Shown: piece after piece, positions 25,330-37,336 of the stretch
How the letters are laid out: each line of letters starts with the position of its first letter
Numbering within the stretch: the first letter of the stretch is position 1
Source of the DNA: Cristatella mucedo
Taxonomy: Eukaryota; Bryozoa; Phylactolaemata; Cristatellidae
NCBI GenBank assembly: GCA_009760855.2
Contig: WPIO01000030.1
Coordinates: 2,537,001 to 2,601,000, forward strand
Reading direction: 5' to 3'
DNA length: 64,000 bases
The notes under the pieces: generated by a model
The model's database searches: none
What the model was told of the DNA's origin: nothing
Seen by the model: only the letters and a program-made list of their open reading frames with translations
Position numbers and translations under genes: made by a program

Positions 25330-27113
25330 AGGCCACGAATTCTTTACGCTCACACTAATGGTTTCGTTTGCACAAAATATAATTAAAGTAGCCCGTGGAA
25401 AACTCTTATACAGGAGGCTACAGTTCGAGCCCGCCGCAGAGCTGGAGTAGCTTCATAAAGACGCCAAGGGTGTAAGCAATTACGTCAGCCAAGAAGGCGT
25501 AAAACTGTTAAGCCACACTGGTCGACTGGCACCGCGCGGCTTTCGCGAGCAAATAACTCATGGTTCGGTAGATACGATACAGTGTGTACTTTGCAAGATG
25601 GCTGTGTGCACCCGAAAGCCATGCCTCAGAGGCTGAGCCAGGATTTTCATCCTGAGGAGATCAAGACCTGCCCAACTGTCAAGTAGACGCAGCTAAACCC
25701 GCAGTAATTAAAAGATTTATACGCAAAATCACGGCGTTTATTCGACTCGATGGCTGCTCATCTGGTGGAATTAAGACAAAGACGTAGTAGTCGGCGACCA
25801 TCGGGGCGCAGGAATATGGGCCGCTGCGGTCGCTCCCTGCTGCAGGAAGTTGCTAATGCCCCCGTGCCCCTGACTCTGCCACTTGGAGGCCTTTTACATT
25901 TCTAAGTCTCTGATTGTAAACGCGGATTTAGCCACCGAGCTCGCCAAGATCGACCTACTCCGTCGCGACCGGTAGGGGGCCGCCGCTAGCAGACGTGCGG
26001 TAAACGTGACCTCGGCTGACCCCATCCACAGCAGGCGCTCGACACGCACAGCCTACGCTCGCGTACGCACCGTAGGTCAACCGCAGACCGCAAAACGAAA
26101 TGTCTGCGGACGCACTTGAATGCAGGCCGACCAGTAAGGCACACCGCTAACGGTTGACTGAAAAGCTGCGGCCGGCCGACTTGCGCTTCCGGCGACCGCG
26201 CTGTCGTCGCTCGACGATTCCATCCGGCAAGCGACGGCGCCGCTACGCGTGGTGCTACGACTGCTCCCCGTCCTCGCGCACTCGCGCCACGCCCGTCGCT
26301 AGGGGCGTGGCGAGCATGCCGTCGCCGGCGGATGCGCGCGGCGGGCGAGAGCCTCGCGTGCACGCGCATGCGACTGCAGCGGCGCGCCGGCGAGGAGCGA
26401 GAGGAGGCGCCAAAGCAGCGGCGGCAGCAGCAGCAGCTGGCCGCCGCGCGACCGCGCGCGCCGGCTGCGCCGGCGGAAGATGAAAGGGCCAGCGGCTTGT
26501 CGAGAGCAGAAACGCTGACCGCGACGGCTGCTGCTCGACTATTAGTCTCGACTGCCCTCCGCGTGCCAGCCAGCCGCTAGCGACGTGCTTGTCGGCCCGC
26601 CGAGCCTACCTCGCGCCGGTGCTTCCTTCCGCCGCAAATATCAGTAAGGTCAGACGCGCGCCTGTGCGCCGCCGGCCGTAACTTTTTCAGCTTCTGCGCA
26701 CCTACCTACCTATCGGGCGCTCGCGCGCGAGGCGCACCCGGCCGCTCGGGCTAATTATTATTATCCGGCCGGCGGATGGATCGCTGACGCGCGCGGCAGC
26801 GAGCGCGAGCGGCCGCAGGGATGCGAAGCCGCGAACCGCCAGCTCAGCGCCGGCGAATCGCGGGCTAGGGAGAAAGGTCCATCGTTTTTCAGCGCCCCAA
26901 GCTTGGCGTAACGAGCGCCACCGCCCTCGCTCAGGTTCACCGCCGAGGCAGGCGTTCTCTCGAGGCCCGCAGATCGAGCGCGCCCAGCGGCGGCGGGAGG
27001 CGGCGCGGCGGTGCAGTTGGCGCGGCGGCTGAGGGGCGCCCGCTGACGCGCGATGCCGTTATTAATATCTATCGCCCCGCCGAGGTAACCCACCTCGGCC
27101 GGCTCGCCTCTCG

Positions 27114-27115
<2 letters not shown>
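25330..27115. other. Unassigned DNA, strongly GC/CpG-rich from about 25.9 kb
   Basis: The long frames (for example 26761-27318 minus, 185 codons) are Arg/Ala-rich and overlap frames on the other strand, as expected for high GC. No domain recognised. Confidence 0.35.

Positions 27116-27118
<3 letters not shown>

Positions 27119-27144
<26 letters not shown>
27119..27144. repeat. (CT)n microsatellite
   Basis: 13 CT units. Confidence 0.95.
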
Positions 27145-27506
27145 CCAGTGGAGGAACGCGAATGAGCTGCGGGTACGCCAGCGCCGCTGCCTCGGCGGCC
27201 CCTCCAGTGGCTGACCGCCAGATAAAGGCGACGACTCGCAGCTCGTGGACAGGCCGCGCCGACATGCGGCCGCCAAAAGAGGGGCTCGCCAGAGCGCGCG
27301 CTGAGCCGCCGCGGACACGTCCTCTAGGTAGGAGCGCGAGCGCGAAAGCTGCGATGGCTACCGGGTTCCCCCAGCGCTTTCTCGCAGCGCAAATACGCCC
27401 GTTTTCGATTCAACTAGTCCTCGTCGCTGATTCCGGGTTGGCCTGCTCGGCAGACGCACCCTCTCAGCTGCGGATGTAGCGCGGTGGTCAATACCATTGA
27501 CTCTCG

Positions 27507-27509
<3 letters not shown>

Positions 27510-27593
<84 letters not shown>

Positions 27594-27620
27594 CTCTCAC
27601 TCTCTCTCCCTCTCACTCAT
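27510..27620. repeat. (CT)n microsatellite
   Basis: About 110 bases of CT, pure between about 27,519 and 27,590, interrupted at both ends. Confidence 0.97.
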
Positions 27621-27624
27621 TCCC

Positions 27625-29055
27625 TCTGAGCCTTCGACTCGGCTCGTCCTCTACAACTGGCATCGCGGCCTCCGGTGGCGAGGCGCCCCAGCGTCCGGCC
27701 GCTCCCGCCCGCCGGGGGAGTTGCCGCTGACCTGTATCGAATGCGGGCCGAGCTAGTCGCGGCGCACGGGCTCAGGCCGCCGCCATTGGACCAGCCCGTT
27801 GCCCGCGCACCTGATCGCCGCCGGCAGACTTCTCGGGTGTTGGGGAGGCGACAGACCGGACAGTCGGCCTGCGACGCTGAGGACCCGCGCACCGCAGACG
27901 CGCCGTCTCTCTCAGACGCAGACGCCGTGCGCCGGTCTGCTAATTATCGGCTCCAGCTGACGCGCGAGAGCTCCATGACGCTGTCGGTTTCGGTAATGAA
28001 AATCGGCATTTGGCTTCCACTTTCGCGCTTTCTGCTCGCTGCCGTCCGACTGACCGTGAAGTGGGCGCGCGGCCGGTGCGGCATGGCTGGAGCGGTTTGC
28101 TCGCGCTTGCGGCCATAGTCGACGCCTCGTGTTGCTGACACACCTGGCCTGCCGCCTCGTTCCGAGCAAATGTTCGTTAGCCTCCGGTCTTCGACGCGAA
28201 GCTCTCACAACCCGCGTGCAGGTCCGCTCCGTAAGTCCAGCGCGCCTCGCTGGAATCCCCTACGACCCCCCCCCCCCGCAGGCCAGCGTGCCTCCGCGGC
28301 GCCGCCGCGAAGCGCTCCCTAGAAAACCGTTGCCGGCGGGCGAGCTAAGGCGGTCTCGCCTTCGAACGCTGTCGTCGGCCTCTGCCCACGTTGCCTGCTT
28401 AGCCGATACGCCATGCGTTCTCTCGGTGGCTTGCATTTTCTTTGACGAGCGAGCCTCGGGATGGGCGGGCATGGTAAGCAAAGCTGAGCCAACATCCGGG
28501 CCTTAGCAACTTTCTCGGCGCTCTCTATCGATAAGGAAGGCTTAGCTTATTCGGTCTCCGACAATAACGGGCACTGACTGGAGAGTGCAGGGTTAAGGTT
28601 GTTTGCAGCTACCTCCTGGCCGGGTCCTGCCCTGGCGGAAAATAAGCCGCGTCCACCCTGCTCCCTTTCCGTCGATCTACGTCTATCTACGTCACCAACT
28701 CTGAGGGCTGTCCGTTCTCGACCGGTAGACGGATGGAATACAAACGGAAGTGACGCTTCTAGGACATTTCGCGCCATCGGAAGAAATAACGCGTAGGGCA
28801 CCCCCCCCCCAGTATTTGGCACCCATTTTGACGCCATCCCCTGATTCAGAACTCCAGCTCCAGCGCCCCTGATCCAGCGCCGGGACACATAAGCCCCCCC
28901 CCCCCGCCACCCTTGGGTACGCCACTCTCAATCGGGTTCAGCTTCTTTGCCTTGACGTGCATAAGCGATGAGTTGGAGAATAATCGGAAGTTAATTTACG
29001 TTCGCGCGCCTCTTTCACTACGTTTGACAACGCGTCTGCCTTATTACTGAGCACG
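27625..29055. other. GC-rich unassigned DNA
   Basis: Nothing recognised. Runs of C occur near 28,267, 28,801 and 28,896. Confidence 0.35.
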
Positions 29056-29061
29056 CCAAAC

Positions 29062-29360
29062 AAAAAGTAAGGTAAAGGTCGGCTGATTAACCGGCCACAT
29101 TTATATAGCCGCAGAAGAGCCTAGTCGACGGTCAGCTGCTTGTAGTTGGGGGGGGGGGGAAGGATTGACTGCCGCAGAAGCTGAACTCCCGACCTGGGTG
29201 GTTTGGTTCGAGCTCCTCAGCCCTGGCTTGAATACCAGTGGAAGGGGAAGCAAAGTAAAGGCCGGCTGACTCAGCTGCCTCCTTCGTATTGAGGTACGAG
29301 ACCCTTTGCGGCTACTCTAGCCTGGAGCGGGATGTAAACGACTACCTGTCCGGTAGGACT
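29062..29360 (-). mobile_element. tRNA-derived SINE, second family (S2), one copy and a partial copy
   Basis: AAAGTAAGGTAAAGGTCGGC opens the first copy and AAAGTAAAGGCCGGCTGAC the second, near 29,260. The copy at 61,595 starts the same way (AAAGTAAAGTAACAGCCGG). A B-box-like GAACTCCCGACCTGG precedes a degenerate A-box region. A G run interrupts the first copy near 29,148. Confidence 0.5.
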
Positions 29361-29364
29361 CACC

Positions 29365-30070
29365 AAGCCCACGAATGAGCTTACAAAGTACCTACGCCGA
29401 CTTGGCCCTCGGATGAGTCCCGGGACATTCCACCGCTGAGTTCTTGCTTGCATGCGAGACACGTTTAGCTCTCGCTACGATCGCAGACGTCGGAGATAAG
29501 TAAAGGGTAGCCAGCGGCTGCTCTGTGGCCGGAGCCAGTCGGGCTGGTCGCCGGAAAACGCACGGCCGGCAGTCGGAGAGTGAAAGTGCTGCTAAATCGC
29601 CCGTCAGTTTGATTGGCGAAAAATTAGCAAACGGAAAGCGATACGGCGGACGTCGCTTAAAGGCTGGGCGCACCGCCAGGTGAGCCAGTGAGCGAGCAGA
29701 CGTAATGCTAGACGCGGCTGCTCCTTCGGACGCGAGGCAACGCGACCCGGAGTCATTACGTCTACGGCATGGATAGCCGACCCCGGGTGCCGAGCTCGAG
29801 GTCCGGGCGACCCGCCGCGCGAAGCTACCGCCGCCGGAAGCCTTGACTAAACAAGCACCCTCTGGAACTGGTGAGCGTCGCTGGAGCGCCGGCCATAGGC
29901 GAAGGAATCAACTCATCTCCCTGGACCAACCTCTCTCAAATTTTTGTTTTCACTTTGGAGGGAAACAGCACGAGGCGCCTGCTAACCGAGCGGCCACCCC
30001 TAGACCTACCGTTGTTACGTCGTCGGCCGAGTACATTTGCTTTCGCATAACTCGGGTGCTGTAAGAGTAG
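29365..30070. other. Unassigned GC-rich DNA
   Basis: Nothing recognised. Confidence 0.35.
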
Positions 30071-30074
30071 AGGT

Positions 30075-30160
30075 TAATAATAATAATTATAATACACTTG
30101 ATAAAGCCCCTCAGAGAACTCAATATCTTTTTTCAGCACTTTACATTTACTTTAGGCTAA
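30075..30160 (-). mobile_element. Family A LINE, 3' tail only
   Basis: (TAA)n, then ATACACTTGATAAAGCCCCT, GAGAACTCAATATC and CACTTTACATTTACT: the complement of the hairpin tail. Confidence 0.8.
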
Positions 30161-30531
30161 GACCGTCCAGTTGTCCGCGAACCTGGCAGTGACAGCCAGT
30201 GAGCATTTTGAGTCGTGCCGTCGCGCTGAAGTTCAGTAACTGCTGCCGGAGCCGAGCTGCCGTAGCCACTCGGTAGGTAGGATGGGATTTCACGCATTAG
30301 AACGGACGAAGCAGTGCTTATGACTAAGCTGACCATTCGACCAGGCTTGACTGTAAATTGCTGGTAGGTCCCGATGAACGAGTTTCTAAGAATATCTAAG
30401 GTTGCACTCCTCCGTTGTGTGACACCGAGACAGTGAGACAACCAACATCTCTCATATCCTGCCTGTACGACAAATTAGACTGAATGGGGGCGAGGACCGA
30501 ACTGTTAAAGAAAAGCAGTGCTTTCTGACCG

Positions 30532-30680
30532 CATATATATATATATATATATTTTTCATTTGTATTGCACCCAAAGAAAACTTAACTCATCCAGCTGCTT
30601 TGGTTGCCGTGCAGGGCTCGGACCCACGATCCTGGTCGCAAGAGGCAAGCACTTTACCCACGGACCAAACCAAGGCAGTC
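30532..30680 (-). mobile_element. tRNA-derived SINE (third type)
   Basis: It begins with (TA)n. A minus-strand B box (GTGGGTCCGAGCCCTG) and A box (TGGTCCGTGGGTAAAGTGC) lie about 40 bases apart. The body after the tRNA part differs from S1. Confidence 0.6.
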
Positions 30681-31232
30681 AGAAGTCCTGCGTCTCCATA
30701 CCAGTATCAGCAAGCCGTAGCATGTTTATAAGCACCGTATGTTGCTTCTTGTCAGGATTAAGTATCCTGCCGACCGAAAAAACTCTACTGAGGCACTCGA
30801 GCCCTTGCCGGGAAGTTTGCTGTCAGTTTCCGTCGGACATTTTGGTTACCTAGCCAACAATCGAACAGACCTCGCCACAGCCAAAGCTCCAAATACCGAG
30901 AGGCAATCGATGGCAAGGCAAGCTCTGCTGGCCTGCCTTCTGCTCCTCCCGCTGGTCCTTGTATGCTAGGTGACCACCGATTTGGCATAGTGGCAGGTCG
31001 TCAGTGGCTCGTCTAGTTTCGATACTGGGTTGCCCTTCCCTCTCAACCCAGGCCATTACAGTGGCAGAACCACCGGGCACCTCTTTTCATCCATCTTCTC
31101 GCTCCAGGAGTGCCGGCTTTGCTCTCTTACTCGGTAGAGTACATGCTTCAAGGTGATTCTTCACACTGCTCTGCATGAGCAAGTGAGCTGCCACCGAAAG
31201 ATTAGCCTCTTTTGAGTAAATGGGCTTGTAGG

Positions 31233-31272
31233 TAAACGGAATGGAGGCCTGTACTGGCCTCCATTCCGTTTA
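31233..31272. repeat. Perfect inverted repeat, 17-bp arms, 6-base loop
   Basis: Arms TAAACGGAATGGAGGCC (31233-31249) and GGCCTCCATTCCGTTTA (31256-31272) around the loop TGTACT. No terminator or known structured RNA is implied. Confidence 0.95.
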
Positions 31273-31307
31273 GTCTCCATAAGAAACCGTGTTTTTCTTC
31301 TGAACTG

Positions 31308-32024
31308 TCACATATCCTGAAAGATAGCTGTCGCTATCATGGAGATCATCGGTACACAGAAGTTAGAGAGAAATAGAGAGAGGAAGCAGCCTTTTTTAGA
31401 TTTATCTTTACTGATCGTATTAGTGCACTTTTGAGCCCGGTTAGCCAATTTCCAGAGGCTGCTTTGGCTTGGGGGCTGGTCTAGTGCATACAGTAAATCT
31501 AGCAAAGGTAGTAGCAAAGCATGTAGCGAGTAGCAGTACCAACTAGTAGGTATCTGATAATGGTAATGATAACCTGACTGCACAGGCAGACGGCTCTTTG
31601 CAGAGGCTTGATGGGAGTGCAAGTTTACCTGAAAATCAGCCCAGTATGCCTTCACCAAGCTCTGTTGACGAGGCAGGGTTGTTATATTAGACAGTTTGTA
31701 AAGGAAAGCACTGGCGACGCCTTCAATGCATGCGAACCCATAAATCGTCAGGTGACTGCAATAAGGAAACTGCAGGTTGTCTCTGTTAAAGCCAGTTAGC
31801 TTGTAGCAGCAGAGAATGATGATAGGCAGTATCGCCCATTGCCCTGGCCACTTTGGAATGTGGCACAAGGATAGGCTGCACACAGAAGGAAGAACTTTGA
31901 GCCAAGTCAGAGAAGCTTGCCTATCTAATTGCTGCCTCGACTGAGTGAACCGCAATGAGGGCAAGGCTAGGAGAAGGTAGGTCAGTATGCTGAAGAGTGC
32001 ACACTGCTGTGCAGATTGGTGCAC
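31308..32024 (-). CDS. Hypothetical open frame, 238 codons, doubtful
   Basis: The longest uninterrupted frame outside repeats and very GC-rich DNA. Its translation has no recognised domain, and a hydrophobic N-terminal run (LTYLLLALPSL) is the only feature. No splice partners or similar copies are seen. It may be chance: one frame of this size is possible in 64 kb. I do not assign a function. Confidence 0.12.
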   Translation of the reverse strand: MHQSAQQCALFSILTYLLLALPSLRFTQSRQQLDRQASLTWLKVLPSVCSLSLCHIPKWPGQWAILPIIILCCYKLTGFNRDNLQFPYCSHLTIYGFACIEGVASAFLYKLSNITTLPRQQSLVKAYWADFQVNLHSHQASAKSRLPVQSGYHYHYQIPTSWYCYSLHALLLPLLDLLYALDQPPSQSSLWKLANRAQKCTNTISKDKSKKGCFLSLFLSNFCVPMISMIATAIFQDM

Positions 32025-33704
32025 TTGAGAAGGGGACTGGGGATGGATTTCAGGGAGGGTGAGTCAAAAGACTCTTGAGTGTTGTATGTGCAATCGATCT
32101 GTTAGCAAACCTCACATGTTCTGGGCTCTCTATCGCTGCATACTTTATTGGCACAGATTACATGGCTCAAGAGGCAGATCACTTCTACCTCTGAACTCCG
32201 AAACTCCGGGCTAGTGCTACATTGTATGTTGCCAGGCTGGCAGGTTGATTGCAATACTCAGTCATGGGAGTGGCTGTTCCAAGTGGGGTGGAGCTAGATG
32301 TGGCATTTTTCATCCAGCTCGATTAATGCATGAACGGATGATGTGCATGCCGTCTGACTGGCTGCGATAACTTTTGGATTCACGTATTCGAAATAAAGGT
32401 CTCGGTTCTGCCCTACGTGGACATTTGTCAGTTAAGCCTTGACAGTACAAGTTTATAATGCTGGAGGAACACAGAAGTCGTGATCACGTGGGGGTAAACC
32501 GAGTAACCAGCATGTGGGCCTGCCGAGATTTGTCTTTGCTAATAAGTGTTGTGCAACATTTGAGAACCCGTGACACCTTAAAGGCTGACAGAATTCTTGG
32601 TTTAGGAGAATGTCCTGGTGGACATAGGCGTGGTTAAGTGCATGCTACCACCAACTGGGGGCCTCTCCTACAGCTACAAAGGGCATGAAACTTTATGCCT
32701 AGATAGGTGGACTTTCTCTGATAGCCCTATAATGACTGTGATACTGGTGAGAGAGCAGAAACCCAGAGTCCCAGACTCCCTACTCCAGAGGCTGCTACCT
32801 ACAGAGTTCATGCCACAGAAGCGTTTCTGGCTGCTGGCCTTGACTCTGTAGAACATTCATAATTTCGTAATAAAGAGCGAATCCATAACCACGGGCTCAC
32901 CGGTCCAGTGCTGTACCAGCTGCGCTGTCGAAGCTGCTTGTCTTTCGATTCTCAACGCAGGGCTTTAACGCCTTGGCGGCTCGACGTTTACACTTACATG
33001 CTCTGGCCTAATCCAGGCGTACTGCCTGAATTAGTGTACATGTTTATAATAGAGTGCTCTCGTTGGGATAGAAAGGCTGGGTTTGGTTGCATCACTTTCA
33101 GTTGGTAGTGGCTAGCTAGTGAGGTTGGGAGTCAAACCCAAAGAATCGATCCCTGCTAATCAGTAGGTTTTAGCTATTGAAGCTACCAAACCACCACCAC
33201 CACTGGCCATTGCTAAGCTACAGTCACACGGATGTTCTTAGTCTTGCCAGTGCGCAAACAAGATGATCATCGACATTTTTGTTGCAGTCGATGTGTGCAG
33301 CCAAGTTACCGACTGCTTCGGTCGGCGTTGTTTCTGCTGCCATCCACTTGAGTTCTGTTCCAGTTTGCAGGCAGCAGGCATGGTGCTCGGCAGCAGGTTA
33401 GCTAATTTAGGCGCCCCTTTGCCTCGTTGAGCAGCTGATGCAGCTGAATGCCTGCTGAGTCCATACACAAGCTCCCAGATGAACCCTGCCGGCTGTTAGG
33501 CAGCAGCATGCCAATTTATTATAGGCATGTGCCGGGCAGCTAACGTGCTAATGGATGCCATATTAATTCAAGCCAACACAAAATGTTTAGTGATTAGAGG
33601 AAAATAATCTCAAGAGGTTTAGCTGATATTTAATAATCCTGTAGCCCTCTGGTTTTTATTAATCATGCAGCCCTCACTGTATAGACTACCCCATAGATTT
33701 GCCA

Positions 33705-33756
<52 letters not shown>

Positions 33757-33820
33757 TCTCTCCCCTTCTCCTTTCTCTCTCTCTCTCTTTTTCTCTCTCT
33801 CTCTCTCTAGCTCTCTCCCT

Positions 33821-33860
<40 letters not shown>

Positions 33861-33930
33861 ATCTCTCTTTCTTCCTATCCCGCACACTCTCTCTTCTTAG
33901 GTTCCTCTCTCGCTCTCTTCCTCTGCTCAT
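33705..33930. repeat. (CT)n-rich compound tract
   Basis: About 155 bases of near-pure CT, then pyrimidine-rich sequence to about 33,930 with interspersed CCT, TTT and CACT units. Confidence 0.95.
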
Positions 33931-34159
33931 CTCCCATTCTATTTTTCTGTCCTTCTCACTGCTAGTCTGTGTTTTGTTGACTCACGGTGTCTTGCATACT
34001 TAATGTGCACTCTCCAACTCTTTGGACTACCAGGTTGACTGGCCAGCGCCCTTGATTGCCATATCAATCGGTTCGCTTCTTTTGAGATAGCTACCATGAA
34101 AATTTGGATTGACTTTAAAAGAAGAGAAATTCACCACATGAGTGGGTCGTATTGCTGTG

Positions 34160-34385
34160 GTCTCAGACTGGATACTGTGCATGCTGCCACTCACCATATT
34201 TGCATGCCGACGTTTGCATGTCACCTCTAACCCAATTATGCTTGTTGTCATTGAGCATGCTACCACCAACCACTCAATCATCCTTCCTTTACTGCAAATG
34301 TAAGTGCCTAAAAAGATATTTGAGTTCTCTGTAGGTGCTATAACAAATATATTATTATTGTTGTTGTTATTATTATTATTTTACC
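34160..34385 (+). mobile_element. Family A LINE, 3' UTR with degenerate tail
   Basis: ACTGTGCATGCTGCCACTCA, CATATTTGCATGC and CACCTCTAACCCAATTATGC match the family A 3' UTR. The tail AATGTAAGTGCCTAAAAAG and the (ATT)n end are present but the hairpin arms have drifted. Confidence 0.8.
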
Positions 34386-34389
34386 TAGG

Positions 34390-35085
34390 TATTGCTTGGG
34401 TCATCACGACTTTTCAGAGAGGCTGCTCCTGTACCAACCACTAGGGATCATTTCGTCCTTTTTATTCGGAATCCTTCCATGTTTCGGTCTTGTTTAGAAA
34501 AACATTACATATATGTTTGTACTCCGTCATATCTGAGTCGCGTGGCAATAGAAAATGTTTGCCGCTGCAATATACTTCGAGGGCATTTGATGTGTCTTCA
34601 TGAAGACCACTTAACTGATTATGTACTTAGATGAGTTTTTATCTTAAAGGCTTCTGCTGTGCCTCCTCCATCTCTTTGTTCCTCATTAACTAACCATCAG
34701 GTTGGAATCCCTGTGCATTATGTGAGAAAATGAGAAAGGTATTGTCAAAGAACTTCCGGACTTTGTTTTTCGAGCTTGTAAATACCTGCTCGCTATGGGC
34801 TCATATCGGTACTGACTGGACATGAGCGTGCACATGCTGCCACTGATTTTCAGTTATAGCACTTGCACCACGAAAAACTGACCGCATTCGTTAAAGTTTA
34901 CCTTACAGCTTTCGGCCCGTGTCCGATTTTGACGAACAAATTTTCTCCTCAGCTGAAATGCTGAAAGAATGCCTGGAGCTGCACTAGATATGTGGCTAAA
35001 TGCTAGACACCCAAAGGCTACAACTAGTGTGTCTACGTACCGAATGTATATACAGTATTTACATACTTTCATCTGCAAGTCCACG
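34390..35085. other. Unassigned DNA
   Basis: Nothing recognised. Confidence 0.35.
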
Positions 35086-35089
35086 AAAC

Positions 35090-35560
35090 GACACAGACTA
35101 AATGGTTGTTATTCTGGAGAATATTCAACAGTACACTCACAGCCTAAACAATATTCTGATATTCGATTCCCGAGCGGTAGACACCGGGCTTGCAAAACGA
35201 AGGTAAAAAAGAGGCATTGCTGATTCAGGTGGACAATCGAGGAAGAAAGTAGCATACTAGCTGCATCAAGCGACAGCTGGAAAGTCTGTGCAAAAGTCAG
35301 CAGCAGAGATAATGTCGTTGTATGAGAACTTATGAAGTGAGTTATTGAGTCTGGAAACAGCAGAGCAAAAGTTTCTACCATCAAACTCTGTCAAATATGT
35401 CAAAGAAGGGGACGTGCTGTCATAAGGAGACCTATGGGGGGCACACGGAAGCTGAACTAGTGCAACAGTTCAGCAAGGTATGGCAGAGCCGACCATGGCA
35501 GGCGTTATGAGTCAGTCAAAAAATATTTCCTTTAAACGTCGATCTACCGGGAACAATCGC
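35090..35560 (-). mobile_element. Family B LINE, 3' half
   Basis: TAAATGGTTGTTATTCTGGA and CACTCACAGCCTAAACAAT at the left (3' end). At the right are GCAGAGCAAAAGTTTCTACC and ACAGTTCAGCAAGGTATGGC, the minus-strand C-terminal coding part as in 47,057-47,284. Confidence 0.7.
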
Positions 35561-35715
35561 AGCTCCTGTTTCAAAGGTGGAACGGGAAAATTGCGTAAAT
35601 TTATCAACAGCGCTTGCAGCTAAGTTCATCACCAACTGTAAAAGCTTAATTTATACTATTGGCATTCCTGACAATGCTAATGTACAACAATCCATTCTAG
35701 AGAGAAAGAGTGATG

Positions 35716-36780
35716 TAATGTAATGTATCTCTTAATAATTCTCTCAACTCACTTGCTGCATGCATTGATGACATCCGATCATGGATGGCAGCAAATTTTC
35801 TAAAACTAAACGATGATAAAACTAACTTACTAGTTATGGGCCAACCAAGTGTTATTCAGAAATTGGAAAGGCTGACTCTCAAAATTGGCTCTGCCAGCAT
35901 ATCTCCAGTTGAATCAGCTCGAAATCTAGGTGTCATATTCCAAAGCGACCTCTCGTTAGACGACCACATCAGCTCCACAGTCAAATCAGCCTATTTTCAG
36001 CTTCATAACATTGCTAAAATTAGAGCTTGTTTAGATAAGGATACCACGTCCAAGTTGGTCCATGCATTCGTGACATCTCGTCTCGACTTCTGCAACTCAC
36101 TGCTAACTGGCCTACCAGCATGTGCGATCAGGCGATTGCAGCTGGTGCAAAACTCTGCAGCTAGGCTTGTCTGTCGTGAGCGTCGCAGTTGCCACATTAC
36201 TCCACTTCTCGCCGACCTGCACTGGTTACCAGTCAAGCAACGGATTGACTTCAAGGTTTTGTCGCTCACTTTTAGGTCTCTTCATTCTATGGCTCCAGCC
36301 TATCTTTCAGATATGCTACCCCATCAGGCAAAGCATCGTACCACTCGCTTTTCGGAATCCAACAGTCTAGAAATACCTCGTACAAACCTTAAATCCTTTG
36401 GAGACCGTGCATTTAGCTCGTATGCTCCCACAGCCTGGAACTCCCTCCCGACCTGCATCAGAACATCCCCTGACCTGACCACATTTAAAAGAAACTTAAA
36501 AACATACCTGTTTAGGACAGCATTTAGTGGGTCCATGTGATTCGTCCTCGATGTGCTTATGCGTGCTGACACTGTGCCTGTGACCACTAACCACATTTGC
36601 ATGCTGACCCAGTGCATGTAACCTCTAACCATGTTATTCATTTTGTTTGTTTTTCAAGCATGATTTTACTTACTATTCTATTGCGTATCACTTTGCAGCA
36701 AATGTAAAGCGCCTAGAAAGAGATTAAGTTCTCTGAGGGCGCTTTATCAAGTGCAATATTATTATTATTATTATTATTAT
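35716..36780 (+). mobile_element. Family A (CR1/L2-clade) LINE, 3' half with intact C-terminal frame
   Basis: Best preserved family A copy. The open frame to 36,540 carries AACIDDIRSWMAANFLKLND, SARNLGVIFQSDLSLDDHI, TSRLDFCNSLLTGLP, LHWLPVKQRIDFKVLSLTF and SFGDRAFSSYAPTAWNSLP, the classic L2/CR1 region after the RT catalytic core. The 3' UTR (36,541-36,704) is followed by a hairpin with perfect 9-bp arms, TAAAGCGCC (36705-36713) and GGCGCTTTA (36738-36746), then (ATT)n to 36,780. The 5' part, including the catalytic motifs, is missing. Confidence 0.92.
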
Positions 36781-37019
36781 CTCCATCTGTAACTCCACAA
36801 AGACTATGGTGGTATAACGCGGGAGAGTTTTAAATTGGGCACTCACAACCTAAGCAGATTTCATTAAGCATTGGGTAGTCCAAAGACTTCATCTCACACA
36901 ACAAAGAGAACGTGGGAAGCATAGCAGAGTCAGGAAACCAGTTGAGGTAGTGAGTAGCATGGAAGTAGCAGCTCCGGACCGCTGGAAAGGATGTGCCATA
37001 GTCGGCAGCAGGAGAGCAG

Positions 37020-37020
<1 letters not shown>
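36781..37020 (-). mobile_element. Family B LINE, 3' UTR fragment
   Basis: It starts CTCCATCTGTAACTCCACAA directly after the family A (ATT)n tail and includes CACTCACAACCTAAGCAG and CGGCAGCAGGAGAGCAGTTG. It stops where the (TG)n tract begins. Confidence 0.75.
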
Positions 37021-37109
<89 letters not shown>

Positions 37110-37118
37110 TAGAGAGAG
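37020..37118. repeat. (TG)n(GA)n compound microsatellite
   Basis: About 35 TG units (to 37,090), then GA to 37,118. It lies at the 5' truncation point of the family B fragment. Confidence 0.97.
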
Positions 37119-37336
37119 TGCCTGAGTGAGTGAGCTAGCAAGTGCTTTAACAAGACACAGCTGCTATTGTAAGTAGTTGCCTTTAATCACGGACAGCGAT
37201 CGAAAATGATGACCAGCTTTGTGATGTATTCTGACTCAAACGTTTTCATCGTTAAGAGGGAACCATTTTGACCAGCTATTGATGCTGATCAACCTGAAGC
37301 ACTTCTAATTAAGTAGTCATCTATTCCAGCCTACGG

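Larger units (their letters stand above)
30690..33700. other. Unassigned DNA
   Basis: No recognised gene or repeat apart from the inverted repeat at 31,233 and a 238-codon minus-strand frame (31308-32024), listed separately. Confidence 0.35.

Noticed and set aside
32360-32520. Possible LTR / primer-binding region (AATAAAGG signal followed by TGGAGGAACAC)
   Set aside because: No second LTR, no tRNA-complementary primer site that I recognise and no gag/pol sequence nearby.
33619-34003. Leu/Ser-rich and Arg/Glu-rich frames over CT tracts (also at 14296-14829, 24984-25358, 27358-27756 and 51515-51748)
   Set aside because: Dinucleotide repeats leave frames open by composition; no coding evidence.
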